Of a stretch of 64,000 bases of DNA, positions 38,370 to 46,370 are shown piece after piece. Origin of the DNA: Fibrobacter sp. UWB13 (GTDB lineage Bacteria; Fibrobacterota; Fibrobacteria; Fibrobacterales; Fibrobacteraceae); assembly GCF_900177805.1 (NCBI RefSeq), contig NZ_FXAX01000005.1:107091-171090 (forward strand). Reading direction: 5' to 3'. The position numbers and the translations under genes were made by a program. Within the stretch, counting starts at the first letter, position 1. Each line of letters opens with the position of its first letter. The notes beneath the pieces were generated by a model, which saw nothing but the letters and a program-made list of their open reading frames with translations, ran no database searches and was not told where the DNA came from.

Positions 38370-39179
38370 ATGAAACGTTTGATTTTCGCTCTATTTTTTT
38401 CTGTATTCTGTGAAACAGCTTTTGCACAAGATTATTTTGCCGACGAAAACGGCAACAACCAATCGCAGTGGGGAACGCAACAGTCACAGGCCAAGCCTCA
38501 AGAATTTGGCGTAGTCAAGAAAGCCCCCAGAAGAAACAGTTTCTACGTGAACGCAGGAATTGGTTTCGACATGACCAACATCTACTACAACCATCGCTAT
38601 TATGACGAAAGACTCAAATACGATGGCACAGGTTTTGGCTACACGGGCGAACTAACCCTTGGTATGCTCATCAAAGGGCTTATCGCCATCCATGGCTCTT
38701 TCGAGTTTGTATCCATTGACGGCAAATACGATTTAGATGACATCGACAGCAAATACATCGGCTTGAACGACATTGACGCTCTCGTCATTCTATTCGGTGG
38801 TGGCGTAACAGCATTCCCATTCTCTCGGACACAAAACACATTCTTGCAAGGGCTTTTCGTCAGCGCAAAAATGTCTATCGGCGCCATACTCATGAACGAT
38901 CCGTTCGACAACAGTGGATTTTATTATGACAGAAACTTAAATTACTACCATGCAGGGAAAAGAACCCGAGACAGCCACACGGTTGTCGGAATCGACTTTG
39001 AAGTCGGAAAAGACTGGCAAATTTCCGAAAGAACATACATGGGTATCAGTGTAAGATGGCAATTCCTGGGAATTGAATCCGGTTATGACACAGCCGGAGA
39101 CGACAACCGCAAAGATTACTACCACCACACTCATTGCGGCAATTCCCTGCAAGTAATGTTACGCATCAACCGCAAGTAA
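38370..39179 (+). CDS. Outer-membrane beta-barrel protein
   Basis: This 269-aa secreted protein has a signal peptide ending at CETAFAQD and a Gln/Lys-rich linker. Eight or so beta-strands with Tyr/Gly girdles follow (FYVNAGIGFDMTNIYY, FGYTGELTLGMLI). It ends in LQVMLRINRK. GGGGG precedes the ATG. No specific role is visible. Confidence 0.75.
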   Translation: MKRLIFALFFSVFCETAFAQDYFADENGNNQSQWGTQQSQAKPQEFGVVKKAPRRNSFYVNAGIGFDMTNIYYNHRYYDERLKYDGTGFGYTGELTLGMLIKGLIAIHGSFEFVSIDGKYDLDDIDSKYIGLNDIDALVILFGGGVTAFPFSRTQNTFLQGLFVSAKMSIGAILMNDPFDNSGFYYDRNLNYYHAGKRTRDSHTVVGIDFEVGKDWQISERTYMGISVRWQFLGIESGYDTAGDDNRKDYYHHTHCGNSLQVMLRINRK

Positions 39180-39206
39180 GCTCCCTAACCAAAGCTTAGG
39201 AACCCA

Positions 39207-39431
39207 CTAGCCGCAAACGGCACTTCCGAGGGCAGAAAGCACAAACGTTTCGCTTTCGCCCATGCGGTAATACGGAATCAAGTCATCGTCATCGATAACA
39301 GAATCGTCATTACCGCTTAATTGCATCAATTCCCCAATACGGCGCTTGAAAATGGAAAAGCCGGAATCCCACGGAGACTGTTCCGGGATTTCGACTACAT
39401 GCTTATTCACCTTAACTGCTTTGCGATTCAT
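39207..39431 (-). CDS. Small protein of unknown function
   Basis: This 74-aa protein is preceded by AAAGGT at good spacing. The N-terminal half is basic and polar. An acidic run (SVIDDDDLIPYY) and a small-residue C-terminus (VLSALGSAVCG) follow. I do not recognise it. The leader-like N-terminus and short Cys-Gly tail could suit a processed peptide, but no maturation genes lie nearby. Confidence 0.5.
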   Translation of the reverse strand: MNRKAVKVNKHVVEIPEQSPWDSGFSIFKRRIGELMQLSGNDDSVIDDDDLIPYYRMGESETFVLSALGSAVCG

Positions 39432-39532
39432 ATTTTTACCTTTGGGTATTTAGTGTTCTTACGAGCACTAATATAGAATCGTCAAATGTCATAAGATGAC
39501 ATTTTGAGCAGTAGTTTCATTTTTTTGAAAAA

Positions 39533-39958
39533 TTATTCTATAACAACCGCTTTGACCTGGGCATGTCCCGCTTTATCAAGACCAAGCACCTTCCCGGCAG
39601 CTTCGCTCAAATCGAGTACGCGTTTCTTGGAGTACGGCCCACGGTCATTCACACGAACCTCAACAGAGGCGCCCGTCTTAATGCGGGTTACCTTGAGCTT
39701 CGTTCCAAACGGAAGACTTCGGTGGGCGCAGGTAAATTTATCACGGTCAAAAATTTCACCGCTTGCAGTCTTTTTGCCATCAAAGCCCTTGCCATAATAA
39801 CTGGCATCGCCTGTAAATGTATAGCCGATTTCCGCTTTTTTCTGTACTCGCGATGATTTTGTCACGCGGGTATAACCCTTACGGTTCGTCGCGCCCGAAC
39901 AGCCCGAAAACGCGACCAAAACACAAATAAGAACAGCAAAGAAAAGTCGAGAATGCAT
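39533..39958 (-). CDS. rlpA: RlpA-like septal/peptidoglycan lipoprotein
   Basis: This 141-aa lipoprotein has its lipobox Cys at 20 (AFSGCSG). A double-psi beta-barrel follows with GDASYYGKGFDGKKTASGE, CAHRSLPFGT and VNDRGPY, the active-site pattern of lytic transglycosylase RlpA. The SPOR domain of E. coli RlpA is missing. The start at 39958 gives the lipoprotein signal. It follows a TPR lipoprotein gene by 4 bases. Confidence 0.88.
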   Translation of the reverse strand: MHSRLFFAVLICVLVAFSGCSGATNRKGYTRVTKSSRVQKKAEIGYTFTGDASYYGKGFDGKKTASGEIFDRDKFTCAHRSLPFGTKLKVTRIKTGASVEVRVNDRGPYSKKRVLDLSEAAGKVLGLDKAGHAQVKAVVIE

Positions 39959-39962
39959 AAGC

Positions 39963-41879
39963 CTATTCAAAGTCGTACATACTGTTGTACGTATTTTCGA
40001 GAATTTCATCTTCCTTGCTGATAATATCAGCCTTCTTTTCTTCAGGCTTGGCGTTCAGCTCTTCGTAGTACTTCGCCGATTTTTTATCAAGGCTTTCTAT
40101 CGTCTGAGCCGTACGCTTACGAAGTCTAGCAATGTCATCATCCGTTGTCGTGAGGCGGGTATTGAGCACGTAAGCGGCACGCTTACCCCACGCCGTTGTT
40201 CCATGCTTGTCACGAAGGTCGCGATAAATAGCGACAGCGCTATCCATGCGGTCCGGAGTCATCTGGAAGTAAATCGCCTTCATGTAAAGAGCCTGGATGC
40301 CCGACTGCGTCTGCGGGTATTCCTTGTAAACGCTATCAAAGGCGGCAAAGGCATTGGCATATGCGGAATCCACCAAGTCCATCTTGCTTGCAGGCATTTC
40401 AGACGCCACCGTCCACAAGCTTTCGGCGGCCATATAACGGTCACGGGCTTCGTCTTCTTGCGTTTTCATCGTGACATTCATGCCAAGGTTTACCTGAGCC
40501 TGCTTGGCGTAATCGGTATTCGGATACTTTTCGATGATTTCCTTGTAAAGTTCTTCAGCGGTATCTGGATCGTGCAGGAACTCGTCATAGATAAAAGCCC
40601 TTGCATACGCAGCACGCATAACACTTGCGGTGTCGTCGGATTTTTCAATAACGTTCGTGAGCCTTGCTACGGCGCTATCCGCTTCAGAAAGCTTGAGCAA
40701 AAAGAGTTCCGCAATCATGAATTCATTCTTGAAGAACGACTTCATGTCGGGAATGGAATCCTTGCTCTGAAGAATATCTTCGTTCTTTTCGCGCATCGAG
40801 ACTAGGCGCCTCAAAGCATTGCGACGGTCACGGGCTTTCTGGGCGTACTCGCTAATGGACCTTGCAATGTAACTGCTATCGTAATAGGACATTGCCAAAT
40901 CGTAATTCAGCGTCTTGTTCTGCTCGTAATCGCCCATATTGAAATAGCAGCGGGAAGAGTGTTCCGTCTTTGCGTATTCCGAATTGACCTTATTGAAAAT
41001 CACGTAGGCATCGGCATTGCGACCAGCCAAGAGAGTCGTTTCACCGATTCGCACCAAATAGTGCGGACGCTTTTTCTCGTACGCCTCAACCTTGTAGAGT
41101 TGTTTAAACTCGTCAGCCGCCTTGAGATAATCCTTCATGTTCACGAGGCATTCAGCCGACTGCTCGCCCGCCGTCTGGCGTTCGCGATCATTCAAATTCT
41201 CGATTTCCTTCGCATTGTAATGATGGTGCGCCTTTTCCCACTGCTCCATCTTATAATAGAGCCCAGCCAAACGGAAATGCGCCTTGCCCTTCATGTACGG
41301 CGTTCCGCTCGTATCGGCAAGCACAGCCTCCAAAGCAGCAATTGCCTGTTCCGGAGCCTCGGACTTTTCGTCCAAGAGAGAGAGCAAGTTGAGCCCCTGG
41401 AAATAGTAAGGGTGGTTCTTGTTAGCCACTACAGGTTCCAACGCAAAGCGGCTGATATTGAATTCCTGGTTGCGGTAGAGGCAGTAAGCACGCTGGTATT
41501 CCACAGCTCGCATGGAATCGTTATCGGCAAAGTAGCGTTCGTATTCGTCATACTTGGTAATTGCCTTGGGCCAGTCGGACTTGTGCCTGTAAGATTCGGC
41601 AATGAGGAAAACAGCTTCGGCAGTACGCGTCTTGTTCTTAGGGAAACGTTCAAGAACACGAGAGCCTTTTTCGATGACTTTTTCGTATTTCTGAGATTCT
41701 TCGCCACTCGGGTAAGACATGGTTTCGTCGGGAACACTATCCAGACGAGCCTGGCGGAGTTCGGTCGCTTCGTCATAGAGCCGTTCTGCATTGAACATAT
41801 GGTTCAAGTAGGCGCAGCAAGTGCAGCCTTCAATCAAAGCGGCAAGCAAAAATAAAGCTAAAAAACGACCACGGAACAT
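39963..41879 (-). CDS. TPR-repeat lipoprotein
   Basis: This 638-aa predicted lipoprotein has its lipobox Cys at 19 (LIEGCTCC). Its body is almost entirely tetratricopeptide-like helical pairs (for example AEELYKEIIEKYPNTDYAK and AVFLIAESYRHKSDWPKAI), with a charged C-terminus. The layout resembles BamD/YbgF-like or gliding-associated scaffold proteins. The ATG at 41879 is chosen because it opens a lipoprotein signal; an upstream start would overlap the preceding TPR gene. Confidence 0.8.
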   Translation of the reverse strand: MFRGRFLALFLLAALIEGCTCCAYLNHMFNAERLYDEATELRQARLDSVPDETMSYPSGEESQKYEKVIEKGSRVLERFPKNKTRTAEAVFLIAESYRHKSDWPKAITKYDEYERYFADNDSMRAVEYQRAYCLYRNQEFNISRFALEPVVANKNHPYYFQGLNLLSLLDEKSEAPEQAIAALEAVLADTSGTPYMKGKAHFRLAGLYYKMEQWEKAHHHYNAKEIENLNDRERQTAGEQSAECLVNMKDYLKAADEFKQLYKVEAYEKKRPHYLVRIGETTLLAGRNADAYVIFNKVNSEYAKTEHSSRCYFNMGDYEQNKTLNYDLAMSYYDSSYIARSISEYAQKARDRRNALRRLVSMREKNEDILQSKDSIPDMKSFFKNEFMIAELFLLKLSEADSAVARLTNVIEKSDDTASVMRAAYARAFIYDEFLHDPDTAEELYKEIIEKYPNTDYAKQAQVNLGMNVTMKTQEDEARDRYMAAESLWTVASEMPASKMDLVDSAYANAFAAFDSVYKEYPQTQSGIQALYMKAIYFQMTPDRMDSAVAIYRDLRDKHGTTAWGKRAAYVLNTRLTTTDDDIARLRKRTAQTIESLDKKSAKYYEELNAKPEEKKADIISKEDEILENTYNSMYDFE

Positions 41880-41905
41880 ATAGCTATAAAATAGATATTT
41901 ATGAG

Positions 41906-43627
41906 CTAAAATTCCATAAGAAGAGGCATATAATCGCAAAGTTTCATGCCTGTTGGGGGCAAAGTCGAGCGATCGAGGCGGACCATACGCACTTCGGCGG
42001 GTTTCCCGACAATGCGAGCCAGGATTTCAAAGTTATCGCGGGTTTCCCAGACAGCGGCATCCATGATAACGCCATTGCCACAATCCGTTTCGCCAGTGTT
42101 ATTGCTGATGCCAGAAATGCGGGAATTCTGCTTGAGGAGGCGCGTAAAGATTTCTGGAGCCACACCAAGATGATTCGAGCTTGAAGCGGAATCGAACACG
42201 ACCACATGAACTTCCCTGAATCGGTTCAGCGAATCAAAAACGACCGTGTACGTATGATGGTAAGGCGATTCAAAGAAAGTCTCTTGCCAAACGAAGCGCT
42301 TCACTTGTTTAAAATTAGAGGCGGAATACTTCTTAAAGAACTCCTGCGAAGAGGCTCCATAACGAACAAGATAATGTCCTAATTTCGTCGAGAAGTCGTG
42401 TTTTCTTTCGGGCATCATGGATTCGCGGAGGCTATCCACGGCGCGGTTCAAGTTTGCCGTAAGACCGTTATTGTACTCCTCAATCGCTGCCCTGCGTACT
42501 TGTTCAAGTTCATTCAGGCGAGACTTGATATCCGGGTAATCCGGATCGGTTTTGAGGATGTAGTTGAACTCGCGGCGAGCCATATCAAACATGTGGGCTT
42601 TGGTATATGCGATGCCCATGGCTTCACGTAGCGGCAAGTTTTCAGGATAACGTTCGACCAGCGGAGCAAGAATGTCGCATGCCACCTGGGCACGATCGCG
42701 AGAGGAACCCGCATACATACCATTCTTGCCAGGAGCCGTCTTTTCGCCAATCGTCGCCATCGCGCGGCGAGCCTTTTCGTAATCGGGACGGAAGGCAAGA
42801 ATGCGCTGGTACGTCTTTTCAGCAACGTCGAACTTGCCATTGTATTCGGCAAGGTAACCGCGCAAAAGCATCAATTCCGAAGAGAGCGGGAACTGCGTCA
42901 AAGCATAATCAACGACGAGTGCCGCACTGTCCAGATTTCCATCGTCATGGTAGACTTTAGCCAAAAGCTCAAACGCACGCTGTGAATCGCCCGAAGAAAG
43001 GCTGATAGCCGCACGGCATTCGTTGGCAGCATCTCGCAAATTCGAATTCTTGTGCAGGAGTTCCGCGTACCAAAGTCTAATCTCGTAAATGGCAGGAGCG
43101 CGCGAACTTGCCATCTTCGCCAGTTCGACAGCAACGGTCAAGTTCCCTGCAAGGAGCGACTTGCGGCTGTCCAAGTAAAAGCTGATACCCGTATTCGGAT
43201 AACGAGCCATGAGGCGCCCCATCAAAAGTTCAGCGCGGTCACGCATTGTTTCCGTAACGGAATCCATATGGAACAACGTATTGACTTCGCCCCAGACCGC
43301 CGCATCCACATTCGGATACAGAAGCACAAGCGCATCGTAAATTTCGTAAGCGGCCTTGGTCGCCCCGCTACGCGAGAGTTCACCCGCACGGCGGAATTCA
43401 GCCTGCGCCTGCAACGGGAGACTTTCGACATCGGCCTTGAAATTCGGGGCATCGCCATTCATCACGGAAGTACCCGCTTCGAGCCCGAACGGAATTTCCC
43501 CTACGACCGTCTTGGATGGTCCGTATTTGTTATAAATCTTGAATCCGCCATACGCAAGCAGCGCCCCAAAGAAAAAAAACAGAAAGAGGTACGCGGCAGT
43601 ACGAGGCGCAGATGAAGGATTCGACAT
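41906..43627 (-). CDS. TPR-repeat inner-membrane protein
   Basis: This 573-aa protein has one N-terminal transmembrane segment (YLFLFFFFGALLAYGG) and a large periplasmic part with TPR-like repeats up to about 380. A beta-rich C-terminal domain of about 180 residues (VVFDSLNRFREVHVVVFD) follows. It lies directly behind the sigma-factor gene and ahead of the TPR lipoprotein. The two TPR proteins may act together in the envelope. Confidence 0.75.
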   Translation of the reverse strand: MSNPSSAPRTAAYLFLFFFFGALLAYGGFKIYNKYGPSKTVVGEIPFGLEAGTSVMNGDAPNFKADVESLPLQAQAEFRRAGELSRSGATKAAYEIYDALVLLYPNVDAAVWGEVNTLFHMDSVTETMRDRAELLMGRLMARYPNTGISFYLDSRKSLLAGNLTVAVELAKMASSRAPAIYEIRLWYAELLHKNSNLRDAANECRAAISLSSGDSQRAFELLAKVYHDDGNLDSAALVVDYALTQFPLSSELMLLRGYLAEYNGKFDVAEKTYQRILAFRPDYEKARRAMATIGEKTAPGKNGMYAGSSRDRAQVACDILAPLVERYPENLPLREAMGIAYTKAHMFDMARREFNYILKTDPDYPDIKSRLNELEQVRRAAIEEYNNGLTANLNRAVDSLRESMMPERKHDFSTKLGHYLVRYGASSQEFFKKYSASNFKQVKRFVWQETFFESPYHHTYTVVFDSLNRFREVHVVVFDSASSSNHLGVAPEIFTRLLKQNSRISGISNNTGETDCGNGVIMDAAVWETRDNFEILARIVGKPAEVRMVRLDRSTLPPTGMKLCDYMPLLMEF

Positions 43628-43638
43628 TAGAGTTCCAA

Positions 43639-44487
43639 TTAAATTTCCAGGAAGTCAGCCAATTTTTCTTTGTGTTCCTTGCTCTTCTGCAAGCGACGCA
43701 AAGTCTTGTTCTTGATCTGGCGGACGCGTTCACGGCTGAGCTTCAAGTCTTCGCCAATGTCCTTGAGCGTCGTGTCTTCGACCGTATCGAGACCGTAGAA
43801 CATGCGGAGGATTTCTTCTTCGCGCTGCGGGAGTGAAGAAAGCGTTTCCTGGATGAGCTTCTTGCGCTCTTCGCGTTCCATGTCCTCGTCCTGGTTGCCG
43901 TCGCTGCCGAGCACATCCATAAGCGTACTCACGGAATCGGCACTCGAGACGCCAGCGTCATCGCCAATCGGTGCATCGAGCGAGATATCGACAATCTTTT
44001 CCATGACTTCGACGATGTCGCGTTCGTAAGGAGCAAATTCTTCCATCGAGATGGTCTTGTCGTAGTCACCGCCGTTCTGCATCAAGGCGCGTTTGAAGCG
44101 ATTCACCAAGGCAAGCTTGTTAGGCGGAATGCGGACTGCGCCCACCTGTTCGAACAAAGCCTTCTGGATGGACTGACGAATCCACCACACGGCGTAGCTG
44201 ATGAACTTCACGTCCTTGTCCATGTCAAAGCGCTTAGCCGCCTTGAAAAGACCGAGGTTACCTTCGTTGATGAGGTCCAGAAGTGAAAGACCGCGACCTT
44301 GGTACTTACGGGCGACACTCACCACAAATCGCAAGTTACCACGGATAAGGCGCTGTAAGGCAGACTTTCGAATTTCTTCGGTTTCACCGTTCTTGATAAT
44401 TTTCAACAGCGCCGATTCCTCCTGTGGAGTCAGCGTAGGATACCTATTCAAGTCACGAAAATAAAGAGCTTCGTTAAAATCACTCAT
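43639..44487 (-). CDS. rpoD: RpoD-like sigma factor, short form
   Basis: The 282-aa sigma-70 factor has region 1.2, region 2 (RGNLRFVVSVARKYQGRGL, DLINEGNLGLFKAAKRFD, ISYAVWWIRQSI), region 3 and region 4 (TLKDIGEDLKLSRERVRQIK). It lacks region 1.1, like the primary sigma factors of Bacteroidetes, which are about 290 aa. It is therefore probably the main sigma factor, though a group 2 role is possible. The ATG at 44487 follows AAGGTG. The acidic insert at about 195-220 is unusual. Confidence 0.88.
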   Translation of the reverse strand: MSDFNEALYFRDLNRYPTLTPQEESALLKIIKNGETEEIRKSALQRLIRGNLRFVVSVARKYQGRGLSLLDLINEGNLGLFKAAKRFDMDKDVKFISYAVWWIRQSIQKALFEQVGAVRIPPNKLALVNRFKRALMQNGGDYDKTISMEEFAPYERDIVEVMEKIVDISLDAPIGDDAGVSSADSVSTLMDVLGSDGNQDEDMEREERKKLIQETLSSLPQREEEILRMFYGLDTVEDTTLKDIGEDLKLSRERVRQIKNKTLRRLQKSKEHKEKLADFLEI

Positions 44488-44544
44488 AAAACAACACCTT
44501 CTTGTCTTGGACAAACCGTCTTCGACTCTTTCAAATATGGTTTA

Positions 44545-44841
44545 TTATGCGGATTTCGTCAATTCCTTAAGTTTATCATACGGGTAAATTCCCGAACGAT
44601 GGCCATCACTAAAAGAAAGACCAACGGCATAACGACCTATAGACTGGATATGTTCAAGCTTTACATCCAAGGGAACAGTCGAATCATCGAGGAGTTTTTC
44701 GCCTGTATGTTCGTCCACACAAAGTGCGCACGGACAAGCTAAGCGGAGCGTACGGGCATCGCAAGCGCCTCGGCTGCCGTCGTTCCATTCAAAGCCGAGC
44801 TTGCCCTCTTTTGTCCTGAATACTTTCTTTGGCTGAATCAT
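44545..44841 (-). CDS. DUF971-domain protein
   Basis: This 98-aa protein has the GBBH-like N-terminal/DUF971 pattern: FEWNDGSRGACDARTLRLAC, then CALCVDEHTGE and YAVGLSFSDGHRSGIYPYD. It has three Cys in CPCALC context. It overlaps the end of mrp in ATGA. DUF971 proteins commonly sit beside Mrp-type iron-sulfur carriers, suggesting a part in iron-sulfur handling. Confidence 0.88.
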   Translation of the reverse strand: MIQPKKVFRTKEGKLGFEWNDGSRGACDARTLRLACPCALCVDEHTGEKLLDDSTVPLDVKLEHIQSIGRYAVGLSFSDGHRSGIYPYDKLKELTKSA

Positions 44842-45965
44842 ACTTCCTCCACAGGCAACTGTTCGAAATCGTAATTGAAGTTTTTAAGGACTCCATCGCC
44901 TTCGGATTCAAACACAGAAAGCGTGCGGACCATTTTTTCGGCTGCATCCATAAAGACTTTCGCCGATTCGGAGTTCGGGTAGCGGAGCACCGCCGGAGTG
45001 CCACTGTCACCGCAGTCGGCAACAGCCGGTTCCATCGGGACCTTACCGATAAGCGGCACGCCCCACTTTTCAGCAATTTTCTGACCGCCACCGGCAGGGA
45101 AAATATTGTGGTGTTTGCCGCACTCATCACAAATGAAATAACTCATGTTCTCGACAATGCCAATAACCGGCACGCCCACGTTATCGAACATGGCAATACC
45201 CTTCTGGCAGTCAGCGAGAGCCACCTGCTGCGGAGTCGTCACGACGACTGCACCTGCCATCGGGCAGTTCTGCGTAAGCGTGAGCTGGATGTCGCCCGTT
45301 CCAGGAGGAAAGTCTACGAGGAGGTAGTCGAGCTTGCCCCAGCGCACGTGGTGGATGAAGTGCTGGATCATCTGCGAAACCATCGGTCCGCGCCAGATGG
45401 TCGCCTTGTCGGAATCCGCGAACATGCACATCGAGACGATGCTGATGCCGCCCTTCGCTTCGACAGGTGCAATCGTATTGTCTTCGAAAACTTCCGGTGC
45501 CTTGTCTATCCCGAACATAAGACCCATAGAAGGGCCGTAAATGTCAGCATCGAGAATACCCACGCGAGCGCCAGAAAGGCTAAGCGCCATGGCGAGGTTC
45601 GCCGTCACGGTCGATTTACCGACACCACCCTTGCCACTAGCCACAGCAACCACATGCGCCACTTCGCCAATGTGCGAATTTTGCGGAGCCTTAGCAGCAG
45701 AATTGTCATCGCCCACGCGGCCCTGCGAAGAAGTGAGCGTCACTTCGACTTCGGAGGCACCAAGGCTTTTCACAATGGTAATGCACTGATCCTTGAAGCG
45801 GTCACGAATCGGGCATGCCGGAGTCGTGAGTTTCAAATCAAAGGAAACCTTCGTGCCTTCAATTTTCAGGTTTTGAACAAAGTTTAGTTCTACAATATTC
45901 TTGTGCAAGTCCGGATCCTGGACTGCACGCAAGGCGCTTAAAATATTTTGCTCATTCAATTGCAT
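44838..45965 (-). CDS. mrp: Mrp/ApbC iron-sulfur carrier ATPase
   Basis: The 375-aa P-loop protein loads iron-sulfur clusters onto apoproteins. The N-terminal MIP18/DUF59 domain is at about 1-85. The deviant Walker A SGKGGVGKST (110-119) and the cluster-binding Cys279-x-x-Cys282 pair (FICDECGK) follow. The length is normal for the fused form. It is coupled to the DUF971 gene. Confidence 0.95.
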   Translation of the reverse strand: MQLNEQNILSALRAVQDPDLHKNIVELNFVQNLKIEGTKVSFDLKLTTPACPIRDRFKDQCITIVKSLGASEVEVTLTSSQGRVGDDNSAAKAPQNSHIGEVAHVVAVASGKGGVGKSTVTANLAMALSLSGARVGILDADIYGPSMGLMFGIDKAPEVFEDNTIAPVEAKGGISIVSMCMFADSDKATIWRGPMVSQMIQHFIHHVRWGKLDYLLVDFPPGTGDIQLTLTQNCPMAGAVVVTTPQQVALADCQKGIAMFDNVGVPVIGIVENMSYFICDECGKHHNIFPAGGGQKIAEKWGVPLIGKVPMEPAVADCGDSGTPAVLRYPNSESAKVFMDAAEKMVRTLSVFESEGDGVLKNFNYDFEQLPVEEV

Positions 45966-45991
45966 AGGCTAGGTATTAGGTTTATTAGTTC

Positions 45992-46348
45992 TTATAATTT
46001 ATAAATTCCGAAGGCGCAGGCGGCAACGCCAAGTACAAAGCTTGCTAGCGCGTAAGCTATGAACATCCCGATTTTTCCGCTTTGCAAAAGCGCCAAGTTT
46101 TCATTGGCAAAAGTGCTGAACGTCGTAAAGCCTCCGCAAAAGCCTGTCACCAAAAAAAGCTTGAGGTTTGGCGAGAGGGAGTCGCACTTGAGGAAAAGTC
46201 CCGAGAAAATCCCGATGCAAAGGCAGCCCAAGATGTTTGCGACAAAGGTCGGCCACGGGAACCCGGCGACCTTCGGAATCACAAGCGACATGAAGTAGCG
46301 CAACACGCTACCGAGAGCACCGCCAAGAGCAACGAATAAGAAATTCAT
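45992..46348 (-). CDS. crcB: CrcB/Fluc fluoride channel
   Basis: The 118-aa four-helix membrane protein has the family motifs GGALGSVLRY, TFVANILGC and GFCGGFTTFSTF. It works as a dual-topology dimer exporting fluoride. It lies 22 bases after the ABC gene, leaving no room for a fluoride riboswitch. Confidence 0.95.
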   Translation of the reverse strand: MNFLFVALGGALGSVLRYFMSLVIPKVAGFPWPTFVANILGCLCIGIFSGLFLKCDSLSPNLKLFLVTGFCGGFTTFSTFANENLALLQSGKIGMFIAYALASFVLGVAACAFGIYKL

Positions 46349-46370
46349 TTCGGGACCTTTTTGCGTTCGT

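Noticed and set aside
46349..46370. Fluoride riboswitch before crcB
   Set aside because: Only 22 bases separate crcB from the upstream gene, too short for the aptamer.
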